Shown: piece after piece, positions 6,643-15,882 of the stretch | How the letters are laid out: every line of letters begins with the position of its first letter | Numbering within the stretch: position 1 is the stretch's first letter | NCBI GenBank assembly: GCA_024654525.1 | Contig: JANLHI010000002.1 | Coordinates: 17,620 to 81,619, forward strand | Source: Patescibacteria group bacterium | GTDB taxonomy: Bacteria; Patescibacteria; Paceibacteria; UBA6257; 2-01-FULL-56-20 | DNA length: 64,000 bases | Direction of reading: 5' to 3' | Translations under genes and position numbers: made by a program | Notes under the pieces: model-generated | Told to the model about the DNA's origin: nothing | The model's database searches: none | The model's input: the letters and a program-made list of their open reading frames with translations, nothing else

Positions 6643-7899
6643 TTACTCGTACCGCAACGCCTCAATCGGACTCTTGCGGGATGCCTGACTTGCCGGGTAT
6701 CCACCGAAAACGAGTCCTATAAGTGCAGATACTCCCAATCCAAGGAAAGCGCCGTTCCACGGGAATACAAACTGCCAATTTACGCCAAGCCCATTAGAAA
6801 GACCTATCGCGATGCCAAATGAGAGGAAGGCGCCAAGGATTATACCTATAACGCCGCCAATGGCGGTAAGGAGTACCGCTTCAAGAAGGAATTGGGAAAG
6901 AATATCTCGGTTTGTGGCGCCGAGTGCTTTCCGAAGTCCTATTTCTCTGGTGCGTTCGGTAACGGACACAAGCATAATATTCATAATACCCACACCACCC
7001 ACAAAAAGTGCGATGGATGCCATAGCCACGAGAAAAAGTGTCAATGCATTGGTGATGGTGGCAATGCGCGCGGAGAGGTCGACTTGTGTCTGCACGAAAA
7101 AGTCGTCTTTTGTCGGGTCATCAATATTATGGTTGTTTCTAAGTGTTGTGGTGATATCGTTGACTGTCTGACTGACGGTATTGTCGCTGTCCGCAGTAAC
7201 AATAATGCGGTCGAAATATGTCCTCCCTAATACATAGCTCTCTGCGGTGGTGTAGGGAATGAGAACCATGTCGTCAAAATTAAAGAATGATACCTGTCCC
7301 TTTGAAGCCAAAATACCGACAATACGAAAACTTTTATTGTTGATTTTAATTTTTTCCCCAAGTGGATTGATTCCGGGATCAAAAAGTTTATTTTTCACTT
7401 TATCTCCAATAACCACGACACTTGCTCTGGATTGGACATCATTGGTTGAAAAGAAATCCCCGATGCTCGGGTAGATGTCAAAGATGTTACCTATTATATT
7501 GTTTTCATCACTGCTTCCTCCGCCCAAAACGGTGCTTTGATATGTTTGGTTTCCATATGCCAGTCTCACGGGCCCAAACATAACCGGCATGACATCCGAA
7601 GCGTGAGGGAGATTGCTTTTATTTTTCAGGCTTTGAAGGTCGCGCTCTTTGAGTGAGTTAAGAAATACGTTTGCAAAATCGCTCGGTCCGGTTGGTTGTC
7701 TCCCGGGAATGATTGCGATAGTTTTTGAACCGAGTCCTTGAACTTGTCCCAAGATGAATTTTTGTGCTCCCGCGCCAACCGAGATGACGAGCATAATTGC
7801 GGTAATTCCAATAACGATTCCCAGTATGGTCAGCATCGAACGCGAACGGTTTGTAGAGAGTCCCGTAAAAGAAGTTTTAAGTGTATGTTTCCAGACCAT
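6643..7899 (-). CDS. MacB-type ABC transporter permease
   Basis: This 418-residue membrane protein has the MacB/FtsX layout: an N-terminal membrane helix (about 20-42, ITAIMLVISVGAGAQ), a large extracytoplasmic domain (about 45-270), then three C-terminal membrane helices with the signature ERTREIGLRKALGATNRDI. It lacks a fused ATPase domain, which is a separate gene just upstream. It would couple ATP hydrolysis to mechanotransmission and export of peptides, lipids or siderophore-like molecules together with the adaptor protein. It is the last gene of a three-gene operon on the minus strand. No outer-membrane channel gene is present, fitting a single-membrane cell. Substrate unknown. Confidence 0.92.
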   Translation of the reverse strand: MVWKHTLKTSFTGLSTNRSRSMLTILGIVIGITAIMLVISVGAGAQKFILGQVQGLGSKTIAIIPGRQPTGPSDFANVFLNSLKERDLQSLKNKSNLPHASDVMPVMFGPVRLAYGNQTYQSTVLGGGSSDENNIIGNIFDIYPSIGDFFSTNDVQSRASVVVIGDKVKNKLFDPGINPLGEKIKINNKSFRIVGILASKGQVSFFNFDDMVLIPYTTAESYVLGRTYFDRIIVTADSDNTVSQTVNDITTTLRNNHNIDDPTKDDFFVQTQVDLSARIATITNALTLFLVAMASIALFVGGVGIMNIMLVSVTERTREIGLRKALGATNRDILSQFLLEAVLLTAIGGVIGIILGAFLSFGIAIGLSNGLGVNWQFVFPWNGAFLGLGVSALIGLVFGGYPASQASRKSPIEALRYE

Positions 7900-7902
7900 A
7901 GA

Positions 7903-7968
7903 AAGTTCAGAATTTAAAAATCAAAATTCAAAATAAATGTGTTTGCGAAGCAAGCTCTGTAATGTTGC
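7903..7968. repeat. Dispersed intergenic repeat, copy 1
   Basis: An AT-rich GTTCAGAATTTAAAAATC-type stretch is followed by GTGTTTGCGAAGCAAGCTC and a GCATTT end. A similar arrangement occurs at 18864-18930. Both can form a hairpin between the AAAGTG/AAATGT part and GCACTTT/GCATTT. Function unknown. Confidence 0.55.
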
Positions 7969-7970
7969 AT

Positions 7971-8690
7971 TTATTTCGTATATTCATCTTCAGCAGTAAG
8001 GCGTTTAGCGACTTTCTTATCGGATTCGATTGAACCATCCATAAGCCGGATAATGCGTTCCGCGTGTTCGGCGGTAGAGGTTTCATGGGTAATAAGTATG
8101 ATTGTTTTTCCGTGTTTCTCATTAAGATTCTGAATGATCGACATAACGTTTTTTCCTGATTTTGAATCCAAATTTCCCGTCGGTTCGTCGGCAAAAATAA
8201 TTTCGGGATCGTTCACTAAAGCACGCGCAATGGCGACGCGTTGTTTCTCTCCGCCAGAAAGCTCGGCAGGGCTGTGTTCCGCACGATGCGTGAGGCCAAC
8301 CGATTCAACGGCATCTTGTGCACGCGTATTCCATTCGCGTTCGGGGATATTCGAATACATAAGAGGTAGTTTCACATTTTCAAGTACCGACGTGCGAGGA
8401 AGAAGATTGAACATCTGAAATACGAATCCGATTTTTTCGTTGCGTATTTTTGCGAGTTCTTCCGAAGAATATTCCGCGATATTTTTTCCTTCAAGAAGAT
8501 ATTCACCGCGTGTAGGTTCATCAAGAAGTCCCAGGAGGTGCAATAACGTTGATTTTCCGCTTCCCGAGGGCCCCATAATGGCAAGAAATTCGCCTTTCCG
8601 TACGGAAAAATTTACACCGCACAGTGCGTTAGTTTCCGTTTTTCCGTCTCGATATGACTTCGTAAGATCTTTTGCGTGAATAATATTCAT
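7971..8690 (-). CDS. ABC transporter ATP-binding protein (MacB/LolD type)
   Basis: This 239-residue ATPase has Walker A GPSGSGKST near residue 40, the signature LSGGEKQRVAIARAL, Walker B IIFADEPTGNLDS, and the switch histidine in LITHET. It is typical of the LolCDE/MacAB/FtsE subfamily that powers permeases without pumping substrate through the membrane. It sits between the adaptor gene (28 bases upstream) and the permease gene (71 bases downstream) on the same strand, and the three should form one complex at the cytoplasmic membrane. Confidence 0.95.
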   Translation of the reverse strand: MNIIHAKDLTKSYRDGKTETNALCGVNFSVRKGEFLAIMGPSGSGKSTLLHLLGLLDEPTRGEYLLEGKNIAEYSSEELAKIRNEKIGFVFQMFNLLPRTSVLENVKLPLMYSNIPEREWNTRAQDAVESVGLTHRAEHSPAELSGGEKQRVAIARALVNDPEIIFADEPTGNLDSKSGKNVMSIIQNLNEKHGKTIILITHETSTAEHAERIIRLMDGSIESDKKVAKRLTAEDEYTK

Positions 8691-8717
8691 TAGTGGGGAT
8701 ACAACGCTGCAACGTTG

Positions 8718-10280
8718 CTATTGAGAGTACGCGACGATGTTGTCACCCTCGGAGAGTCCGGAGATGATTTCAACGTTTCCTTCGGATCCGCGAAGCCCCG
8801 TGGTTATTTCGCGATCCTCAATCCCTCCATCGGAGAGTATGACACTCACAAATCTTTTCCCATTGATTTCGCGAACGGCTCGTTGGGGAATAACAAGAAC
8901 GTCCTTTTTAATTCCGATTATCAAGTTTACATTTGCGGTCATGCCGGGTTTTATACGCGCGTCTTCCTTGTCGAGCGAAAATGTCGCTTTGTAGGTGGGG
9001 ACACCTTCGATAATGGTTGCCGCCGGGTCAATGCTGATGATGATTGCAGAGAATATGATGTCGTTTCCATACGCATCAAGAGTTACCATTGCGGAGTTTC
9101 CCACTTCCATTTTCGCGATATCCACTTCGGCGACATTCGATTCTATTTGCAATGCACCGTTTGAAATAATAGAAATAATGGACTGATTTGCAGTAACAAG
9201 TGCTCCCACTTTTGAATCCTGACGAGTCACTATTCCGTTCAGAGGACTACGCAGTACACTTTTTTCAAGCTGTATTTGTGTGGTACGCAATGCCGCATCA
9301 AGCTGGCTTACCGTTGCTTCTTGTGCGGTAATGTCTTGCGGGTCGCTTCCGGCAAGTTTTAAATCAAGCTCGCTCTTTTTTTGTGCAACGTCTATTTTTT
9401 GAGTGGCGATTGATTCCACTTCTCCATTTATGTTGGAAAGAGCGGTGTCGATACTGGTACGTCCGGTGGCAACATATGATTTGTAAATGAGTGCGGTAGC
9501 GGGATCAAGCGAGGATGCGGCCCCAGTGACTGCTTCCATGGTTTTATCAAGAAGTCTTCGCGTGGTCATGAGATATGCGCGACTTTTAAGAAGCATGCTT
9601 TCAAGTACCTCATTGGAAGTTGAGGAAGTGATTGACGTAAGTTCACGTCCCCATGCGGTAAGATTATCACCGGTGATAGCGCGCAACGACGAGGCATCTG
9701 TGGTCGTTTGAGTACTGTTTGCTTCGAAGGATAATGCCGCATTTGTGTGCTCATCGTTTATAAAGAGGGGATCAAGCTGTTTGCGAACAGTGTCATCCGT
9801 TTTGGAATATGCGTCGTGGAGTACATCGGGAACACCATTAAAAATATTAGAAAGATCCTGTTCTTCTTTTTCGAGTGATGTTTGGGCAATCGTTATGTCT
9901 TCGTCGCGAGGACCTCGGTTCAAAGCCTCGAGCCTTGCGAGTGCCACAGTCTTATTCGCTTCGGCTTGGTCGACTGCCGCAGTAAGTTCTCGAGTATCGA
10001 GTGAGACGAGTATGGTTCCCCGTGCAACACGTGTCCCCACATGGGCATATATGTTTGCTACCGTACCACTTTTCTCAAATCCAAGTTCGATGTCGTCTTT
10101 CGGCCTGATTTTCCCGGTTACGATTACTTCTTGCGTGATGGAACCGCGTAACACGGTGATAGTGCGTTCCGGTGCGTTCCCTCCGCGTTGTGAAAAGAAT
10201 ATCCACGTGCCAGTAATAACAACAACCACCACCACCCCGATCACATATTTCCTCTTTGAACTTTCAGCGGTATATTTCAT
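8718..10280 (-). CDS. MacA/HlyD-type periplasmic adaptor protein
   Basis: This 520-residue protein has an N-terminal membrane helix (about residues 11-29), a lipoyl-like half-motif (GTVANIYAHVGTRVARGTILVSLD), a long helical hairpin region (about 95-320) and the returning half-motif with SPLNGIVTRQDSKVGALVTANQ, followed by beta-barrel and membrane-proximal domains. This is the membrane-fusion-protein layout. In diderm bacteria it bridges to TolC; here no TolC gene is seen and the protein probably acts outside the single membrane together with the ATPase and permease encoded downstream. The helical hairpin is longer than in E. coli MacA. First gene of the operon. Confidence 0.9.
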   Translation of the reverse strand: MKYTAESSKRKYVIGVVVVVVITGTWIFFSQRGGNAPERTITVLRGSITQEVIVTGKIRPKDDIELGFEKSGTVANIYAHVGTRVARGTILVSLDTRELTAAVDQAEANKTVALARLEALNRGPRDEDITIAQTSLEKEEQDLSNIFNGVPDVLHDAYSKTDDTVRKQLDPLFINDEHTNAALSFEANSTQTTTDASSLRAITGDNLTAWGRELTSITSSTSNEVLESMLLKSRAYLMTTRRLLDKTMEAVTGAASSLDPATALIYKSYVATGRTSIDTALSNINGEVESIATQKIDVAQKKSELDLKLAGSDPQDITAQEATVSQLDAALRTTQIQLEKSVLRSPLNGIVTRQDSKVGALVTANQSIISIISNGALQIESNVAEVDIAKMEVGNSAMVTLDAYGNDIIFSAIIISIDPAATIIEGVPTYKATFSLDKEDARIKPGMTANVNLIIGIKKDVLVIPQRAVREINGKRFVSVILSDGGIEDREITTGLRGSEGNVEIISGLSEGDNIVAYSQ

Positions 10281-10622
10281 GATATGCTTGAATTTAATCG
10301 ATTGTTTGGATAATATATCATTGTTGTATCTTTGTGAAATTGCCTTCTGGCGCTTTCCGGGAGTATATTCATAAAGAGATGTTATATTTTGAGCAGGTGT
10401 CCCTCATCTCCTTCAGAGGATAAACTCCACGGCAATCGCAGTTCATTATATGCGCGAGTGGCGAAACGGCAGACCTGCCTGCCGGCAGAGAGCGGACAAC
10501 TCGTTCCTATCGACCGTTTCGCCTTATCTGCACTGAGAAGTTTGGGACTCGTAGTGATGCGCGAGTTCGGGAGAAGTACTTGAAATCCGGTATAGGAAAG
10601 GAGTATATTAAGGCAATACTAT
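10281..10622. other. Intergenic region before tRNA-Leu with a tRNA-like fragment
   Basis: Bases 10450-10474 repeat the first 25 bases of the downstream tRNA-Leu with one difference, then break off into a CCTGCCTGCCGGCAG palindromic repeat. No 3' half able to pair with the acceptor was found, so this is a truncated tRNA copy. Short open frames here look accidental. Confidence 0.6.
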
Positions 10623-10705
10623 GCGCGGGTGGCGAAACGGCAGACGCACTACCTTGAGGTGGTAGCGCCCGCAAGGGCGTGCAGGTTCAACTCCTGTCCC
10701 GCGCA
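10623..10705 (+). tRNA. tRNA-Leu (GAG anticodon)
   Basis: An 83-base class II tRNA with acceptor GCGCGGG pairing with CCCGCGC, D-arm GGCGAAACGGCAGACGC, anticodon loop TTGAGGT giving GAG, a long variable arm (GCGCCCGCAAGGGCGT) and T-arm GCAGGTTCAACTCCTGT. The discriminator is A. CCA is not encoded, unlike the other two tRNA genes of the window, so CCA must be added enzymatically. Confidence 0.95.
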
Positions 10706-10830
10706 CAATCTGGCTCTCAAAAAGCCGAAATGTTTTGCCTTAGTGTATTTATACAACCAAGTTCGCACCTATTTCCAAAACAAATAATGTCGCAATTGAG
10801 AATTTATTATAATAATGCCATCATGATTTT

Positions 10831-12144
10831 TTGAACCAAAAAGGATTTGCAAACATAGTAATGCTTATTGTCGCAGCCCTCGCTATCGCCGGAGTAGGCG
10901 GTTATTTCGTTTTGAATCGGCAGGCGCCATTACCGGAACCTACGCCGACACCAACACCGAATCCAATTGAAAATCCTAGTCCGACCCCAACTCCTATTCA
11001 AATTCCCAAACAGCCTGCTCAATTCCAAAATCCTAAAAATATTCCGCAAGCTCATAATACTTTCGGATTTAATTCCATCAAGATACTTGTCAAAGAAGAA
11101 GGAAATAAAAATGTTTTTATTTCGCCTTCCAGCATCGCTTTGGCGCTGTCTATGGTCTATAACGGCGCAAATGGAGAGACAAAAAATGCCATGCAGAAAA
11201 CTTTACAATTTCAAAATTTGGACATCGCTACTGTCAATCAAGAAAGTTTAGGACTTATCAACAGCTTAAAAAATCCTGATCCGAAAGTAGAACTTTCGGT
11301 GGTAAATTCAGTATGGGCAAGAAATGGTGTAGATTTTAAGAAAGATTTTCTAAGTGCGGTTGGAAGTTATTTTAACGCCGAGATTTCAACTCTTGATTTT
11401 TCCAACTCAAATGCGGCAAACACAATAAACGCTTGGGTTGATAAAAATACTAAAGGAAAAATACCCACCATAGTAACTCCTCCTATTCCGTCAGATATGG
11501 TGATGTATCTTATCAACGCGGTTTATTTTAAGGGAAGCTGGACTACTGAATTTGATAAGAAATTAACAGAAGACAGAAATTTTACTACTGCTGATGGTGT
11601 TTCTAAAAAACATCCGCTTATGCGACAGTATGGTGATTTGCCATATCTTGAAATGGAGGATTTCCAAAGCGTGAATCTTCCATATGGTACAAACAAGCGA
11701 TTAAGTATGTATGTATTTTTGCCAAAAAATCTCAATAGTTTTGTTCAAACTTTGGATACGAATAAATGGAATGATTGGATGAAACAATATAAAGAAACAG
11801 AAGGCACTATATTGCTTCCGAGATTTAAAATGGAATACGAAAAGGGATTGATACCGATGCTGACACAGCTAGGTATGGGAGTTGCATTTCAAGATAACGC
11901 TGACTTGACTGGCATTGGTGATAGTCTAAAAATCAGCGAGGTCAAACATAAAACCTATGTTGATGTAAATGAAGAAGGGACGGAAGCCGCCGCGGTAACA
12001 AATGTGGGTGTAGGCACTACATCAGTTATGCCGGCGCAAAAAACATTCTACATGGAAGTCAACCGTCCTTTCTTCTTTGTGATTAGAGACAATCAAACCC
12101 AAGAGGTATTGTTCATGGGAACAATACAAAATCCTTCTAAATAG
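10831..12144 (+). CDS. Serpin-family protease inhibitor, membrane anchored
   Basis: This protein of about 437 residues has an N-terminal hydrophobic anchor (residues about 9-27), a Pro/Thr-rich linker with repeated PTPTP units, then a complete serpin domain from about residue 70. Serpin landmarks are NVFISPSSIALALSMVYNGA, INAVYFKGSW, the hinge EEGTEAAAVT and the C-terminal NRPFFFVIRDNQTQEVLFMG. The hinge has small residues as in inhibitory serpins, and by counting from it P1-P1' is probably Thr-Ser. The start is uncertain: TTG at 10831 gives MNQKGFAN, a common start in related genomes; ATG at 10861 is the alternative. A TATAAT box lies at 10807-10812. It would display an inhibitor outside the cell against serine proteases. 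Confidence 0.92.
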   Translation: MNQKGFANIVMLIVAALAIAGVGGYFVLNRQAPLPEPTPTPTPNPIENPSPTPTPIQIPKQPAQFQNPKNIPQAHNTFGFNSIKILVKEEGNKNVFISPSSIALALSMVYNGANGETKNAMQKTLQFQNLDIATVNQESLGLINSLKNPDPKVELSVVNSVWARNGVDFKKDFLSAVGSYFNAEISTLDFSNSNAANTINAWVDKNTKGKIPTIVTPPIPSDMVMYLINAVYFKGSWTTEFDKKLTEDRNFTTADGVSKKHPLMRQYGDLPYLEMEDFQSVNLPYGTNKRLSMYVFLPKNLNSFVQTLDTNKWNDWMKQYKETEGTILLPRFKMEYEKGLIPMLTQLGMGVAFQDNADLTGIGDSLKISEVKHKTYVDVNEEGTEAAAVTNVGVGTTSVMPAQKTFYMEVNRPFFFVIRDNQTQEVLFMGTIQNPSK

Positions 12145-12183
12145 GAATAACCGCCCATTTTTTTGAAAGAAACAGAAGCGAAT

Positions 12184-12282
12184 CCCGCCCGCTTGCGTGG
12201 CTAAAGCCACTTCAGCGAGGCGCTGGCGGGCTTTCTCGGAGCGTGCGACTTAGTTTCGCTTCACCACGCGCTCCGCGCGTGG
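12184..12282. repeat. GC-rich hairpin repeats
   Basis: Between the serpin and symporter genes lie a CCCGCC...GGCGGG stem-loop and the perfect hairpin CCACGCGC-TCC-GCGCGTGG (12264-12282). They are much richer in GC than the flanking genes and resemble the CCCGCC/GGCGGG repeats at 52245-52310. No T-tract. Confidence 0.55.
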
Positions 12283-12306
12283 TAGCTTGAATTATATAAT
12301 AGCAAC

Positions 12307-13641
12307 ATGTTCAATTCACTTGTTTTTTATCTTGCAATTTATATCGGTTTACTCTTTCTACTCTCTTGGTTTGTTTCTAGAAAACAACAGGAGGAAGATT
12401 TTCTCATTGCGGGAAGAAATAGGAGTGGCTGGCAAATTCTCCTCTCCAAGTTCGCCGCTTCAATCGGTGCGGGTTATTTCATAACTTATACAGGTTTCGC
12501 ATACGAATACGGTGTCGGGGTTTTTGCTATGCTCGCTGGTCTTATCGCCGGTTTTTTATTCTTTGCGTATTGGGCTGCACCAAGAATTGCGGCTGGTTCA
12601 CGAGAAGGAAAATTTTATACAATCGGGCATTTTGTGTATAGCAAATTCCAAAATAACAAAGCACGCTTTCTCGCCGATATCTTTTCCAGCGCAATCTTGT
12701 TTAGTTGGTTATTAGTTGGGATTATTGGTAGTGGAAAAGTTATTGCCGATTTCGGTTTGCTTTCATACAACCTCGCCGTTGTTGCAACAAGCTTAGTGGT
12801 GCTTTGTTATTTACTGCTCGCCGGATATCGTGCGGTTCTTCTGACTGATATAGTGCAATCTGCCGTCATTTTTATTTTGATGATTGTGGTTACTTTTGGC
12901 ATAATTGGTACTTCTCGCTTTGGAGAGTTACATTCTTTTTCTACGGCTAATCTTGATATTGGTGTTGCAATAGGGTTTTTCCTATTTGGCATTTTGAGCG
13001 TATTTTCTTACTCGGATCGATATCAACTTTCATATGCCGCCAAGAGCGAAAGAGGGTTAAAACACGGGCTCGGATTATCTATCGTTCCAATTATTCTCAT
13101 CGCGTATTTCCTGCTTCTGATAGGTGTGTTCATGGCTACCAAAGTTTCTGGTTTGGATTCGGGGCTTGTGTTCACGGAGGCGCTAAAGCAATTTCTCAAT
13201 CCATCGTTAGTGCCGCTTGCCGTAGTGCTGTTTTTTGCGGGCATAATGAGTTCAGCCGATACTGATATTTACGCGATTTCTTCTCACTATGCATTGTCAA
13301 AAACAAATAACACTAACTATATTAAAGATGTCCGGAGAGCGATGATTGGTTTAACGATTATTGTCACAATCCTCGCAATAACATTTCCTGATGTGGTGAA
13401 AGCTTCTATTGTTGCCGGAGCAGCATCGCTCCTGCTGTCATGGGCAATGATATATGTAATATCTGGCGGAAAAAATCCAAATAGATTTATCGGATCGATT
13501 GTTACCTCAACAATAGGATTGGCACTTGCTATCATGTATTTTGGATTAGAACCAACGGTAGCGATTGCCATAGTAGTATTTGGTCCATTGGGACTACTGT
13601 ACAAGGGACGCAAAAATAAATCAGAACTTATCGTAAGTTAG
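12307..13641 (+). CDS. Sodium:solute symporter family protein
   Basis: This 444-residue protein has about 12-13 membrane segments and the SSF layout: an early LISWF-VSRK loop with EEDFLIAGRNRSGWQ, a GAGYFITYTGFAYEYG segment, and GIMSSADTDIYAISSHYA, which corresponds to the Na+-site segment of the family. It would import a small organic solute with sodium; the substrate cannot be told. The ATG follows a TATAAT box (12295-12300) by 6 bases, so the mRNA is probably leaderless. A second SSF gene lies at 15883-17253; the two are clearly different in sequence and are not a recent duplication. Confidence 0.88.
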   Translation: MFNSLVFYLAIYIGLLFLLSWFVSRKQQEEDFLIAGRNRSGWQILLSKFAASIGAGYFITYTGFAYEYGVGVFAMLAGLIAGFLFFAYWAAPRIAAGSREGKFYTIGHFVYSKFQNNKARFLADIFSSAILFSWLLVGIIGSGKVIADFGLLSYNLAVVATSLVVLCYLLLAGYRAVLLTDIVQSAVIFILMIVVTFGIIGTSRFGELHSFSTANLDIGVAIGFFLFGILSVFSYSDRYQLSYAAKSERGLKHGLGLSIVPIILIAYFLLLIGVFMATKVSGLDSGLVFTEALKQFLNPSLVPLAVVLFFAGIMSSADTDIYAISSHYALSKTNNTNYIKDVRRAMIGLTIIVTILAITFPDVVKASIVAGAASLLLSWAMIYVISGGKNPNRFIGSIVTSTIGLALAIMYFGLEPTVAIAIVVFGPLGLLYKGRKNKSELIVS

Positions 13642-13690
13642 TTGTTATACGTACTCTCTTCAGATTCGCGGCGGAGGCGGTGGATGTAAC

Positions 13691-13720
13691 AAAAAATCAC
13701 CGACGGATCGGTGATTTTTT
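13691..13720. terminator. Bidirectional terminator
   Basis: AAAAAATCACCGA (13691-13703) and TCGGTGATTTTTT (13708-13720) form a stem with A and T tracts on either side. It lies between the convergent symporter gene and the peptidoglycan-binding protein gene and can serve both. Confidence 0.88.
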
Positions 13721-13739
13721 GTCGCGCTTTCCGAATCAA

Positions 13740-14447
13740 TTATTGATTGGTGCGGAAAAAACTTGGCCATACCATACTCATGTTTCCTGCACTATCAACA
13801 CCTCGGACGAGGTAGTAATAGGTAGTATTTGATTGAAGGTTTGAAACCATAACTGCGTGGTTGGTTTGAAAGCCACCCGCATCAATTGCAAGTGTTCCGC
13901 TTACATATGGCTGTTGATGAGGCCCTGTCGCCTCACTGAACTGGAGAGGTGTGTTACTCCAGTAGACTTGACCTTGTGTCGGTTCGTTGCTTGCCCATGT
14001 GAAGGTTGCACTTGTATTTGTGTGCTGAACCATAGGATTGCTCAAGCTTGGTGAAGTATCCCACCATACCTGACTTCCTCCTCCAGAGCCAAGCAAGCTA
14101 TTGATTCTTGCCATCGTCTGTGGCCCAACACGGCCATACCCGGTTGTCTCTGGCGTTCCTTGGGAAACAATTCCCTGCGTTGCCTGGAATCTTTCTACTG
14201 CCGCTTTGGTAAGCTGACCGAAATATCCAGTAACCAAACCTTCAGGATAGATACTCGTGTTTGTCGCGAGGTATGTCTGAAGTTCAGTAACTTCTAAGTT
14301 GCTATCACCAAAATCCAAATGGCTGGTAATGGCGGCATAAGCACTCTGAGTTCCGAGGAGCGAGAAGGTAAGTATTGCAATCATCGTTCCACTAAAGAGA
14401 AGCCCTATGCGTGACGAGTTTCTTTGTAAATTTATTATTTTGTTCAT
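13740..14447 (-). CDS. Secreted peptidoglycan-binding-domain protein
   Basis: This 235-residue protein has a signal peptide with a hydrophobic core at about 17-37 and probable cleavage after AYA. It is followed by a PG_binding_1 domain (about 45-115; DFGDSNLEVTELQTYL, GYFGQLTKAAVERFQ, GPQTMARIN) and a C-terminal fibronectin-III-like domain (about 140-235) ending in TTYYYLVRGVDSAGN. It probably attaches to the cell wall and presents a beta-sandwich outside. No catalytic domain is present. A terminator lies at its 3' end, and it is transcribed divergently from nothing close by. Confidence 0.88.
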   Translation of the reverse strand: MNKIINLQRNSSRIGLLFSGTMIAILTFSLLGTQSAYAAITSHLDFGDSNLEVTELQTYLATNTSIYPEGLVTGYFGQLTKAAVERFQATQGIVSQGTPETTGYGRVGPQTMARINSLLGSGGGSQVWWDTSPSLSNPMVQHTNTSATFTWASNEPTQGQVYWSNTPLQFSEATGPHQQPYVSGTLAIDAGGFQTNHAVMVSNLQSNTTYYYLVRGVDSAGNMSMVWPSFFRTNQ

Positions 14448-14583
14448 ATGATTTTTGTTTAGACTAATTTTAGAGATTATTGAGACTTTTCACACAATCG
14501 ACCTTTTATGTTTAATCTCCATACATGATGCCGTTTCCGAACCGTTACTATTACCATTACAGACATCATTACAGTGACCTATC

Positions 14584-15165
14584 TTATGAGCTTTGCGTCC
14601 TATTTTTGAGTCCGCCCACCATTTCCTCTAATCTTTTAATATAGACTTCTAGTTTTTCTATGCGCTCTCCTGTTTTTATTTCAAACTGTTTTGTATGGTG
14701 AGCAAGCATTTCGGCAACGCCCATAATTTCCGTAACATCTTCGATGGCAAGAAGTATGATTGGCGGGAAAGCAGCATCCTCCTTCACATGAATTTGGCGG
14801 GCGTTTAAAATCATGGTCTTGTGTCCGATTGAAGGAAAATCATGAGCAACTTCAAATCCTTTGAAAAAAGTGTTTTTAGGCAGAATATCCTCGAGTAATT
14901 TTCGTAGCGCGGGAATATCCCATTGGCCGTTTCCCAGTGCATACACAATTTGTTGTTCTGTATCTTTTGGGTCAACCTGAAACACTCGATAGAAAGACTC
15001 GTTAGCCGCCATTACGCGAAAATTCTTATCTAAGATAAGGACGGGTTCACGAACAACGTCTACCACGGTCTTAATGTATGTCCAGCTTTTTTCCCAAAAA
15101 TGATTTACAAAATCATCTCCGATCGCGATACGTGCCTGTTCCGCAACTTTTTTATTTTTTTCCAT
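14584..15165 (-). CDS. PAS-domain protein with coiled coil
   Basis: This 193-residue protein contains one PAS domain (about 38-145), beginning VREPVLILDKNFRVMAANESF, which is the usual PAS opening. Next comes a C-terminal coiled coil (about 150-190) with KTGERIEKLEVYIKRLEEM. No kinase, cyclase or HTH output is present, so it is a stand-alone sensor or adaptor that may dimerise through the coil. It is transcribed divergently from a decayed sigma-factor gene 57 bases away, which may once have been its partner. Ligand unknown. Confidence 0.85.
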   Translation of the reverse strand: MEKNKKVAEQARIAIGDDFVNHFWEKSWTYIKTVVDVVREPVLILDKNFRVMAANESFYRVFQVDPKDTEQQIVYALGNGQWDIPALRKLLEDILPKNTFFKGFEVAHDFPSIGHKTMILNARQIHVKEDAAFPPIILLAIEDVTEIMGVAEMLAHHTKQFEIKTGERIEKLEVYIKRLEEMVGGLKNRTQSS

Positions 15166-15222
15166 ATAACGAATGCCGATAGAAATCCTTTCTTATTACA
15201 AGAACTCGCTATAATACGTAGA

Positions 15223-15763
15223 ATGAACGGCTCTATGCTCGGCTTAACTTGTCTGATGACTCCGAAGTAAAAAACAGAGCAAGAGGGGATTTTGACCGTA
15301 GCACACCACGACTATGAGAAAAGAATGAATTCGTATGCTTTTTTCAAGGTAAATAATCACGCAACTGGTCAAGATTTGGTGCAAGATACCTTCATAAAAA
15401 CCTGGGACTATCTTGTCAGGGGGGGGAGATCGATTTGATGAAGCCCTTTTTATATCACGTCCTGAATCACCTGATTATTAATACCGCAAGCACAAAACTT
15501 CTTCCCTCGATGTCCTTCTAGAAAAAGGGTTTGAACCAAGTCTCGACACTTCCGAACGTGTTTTTAATGTCTTTGACGGTAAGGATGCGCTACTCCTCAT
15601 TAAATATTTTCCGGCAAAATAGGAGAAAGTGATGCGTATGAGGCATGCGCAGGATCTCTCACTTAAAGAAATATCGCTTATTACGGGGCAATCGAGAAAT
15701 GCTGTCGCCGTGCAAGCATATCGGGGTCTTGTAAAACTTAAAATATTACATAACCGTACCTAG
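15223..15763 (+). pseudogene. Decayed sigma-70 family (ECF-like) factor
   Basis: Fragments in all three frames read as one sigma factor. They are DSEVKNRARGDF near the start, QDLVQDTFIKTWDYL (region 2, about 15375-15420), KPFLYHVLNHLIINT after a frame change at a run of eight G (15419-15426), RKHKTSSLDVLLEKGFEPS in another frame, and after an in-frame TAG (15620-15622) MRMRHAQDLSLKEISLITGQ with SRNAVAVQAYRGLVKLK (region 4 HTH). At least three frame changes or stops make it non-functional unless sequencing errors are involved. A TATAAT box (15210-15215) still lies 7 bases before its ATG. Confidence 0.85.
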
Positions 15764-15882
15764 AAATGTTTTTGACAATCATAATCGAGGTAAAAGGTTC
15801 CCGATATCTTTTTTTGCCACAAAATTAAAACCAGTTCGTCCATATCTCCGCAGTAAAGCTGTCGGAGAATTTTTCGGATAGA

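Noticed and set aside
10389..10583. Open frame before tRNA-Leu
   Set aside because: It crosses the truncated tRNA copy and repeats; no protein features.
10450..10600. Intron-containing tRNA
   Set aside because: No downstream 3' half able to pair with the GCGCGAG acceptor was found.
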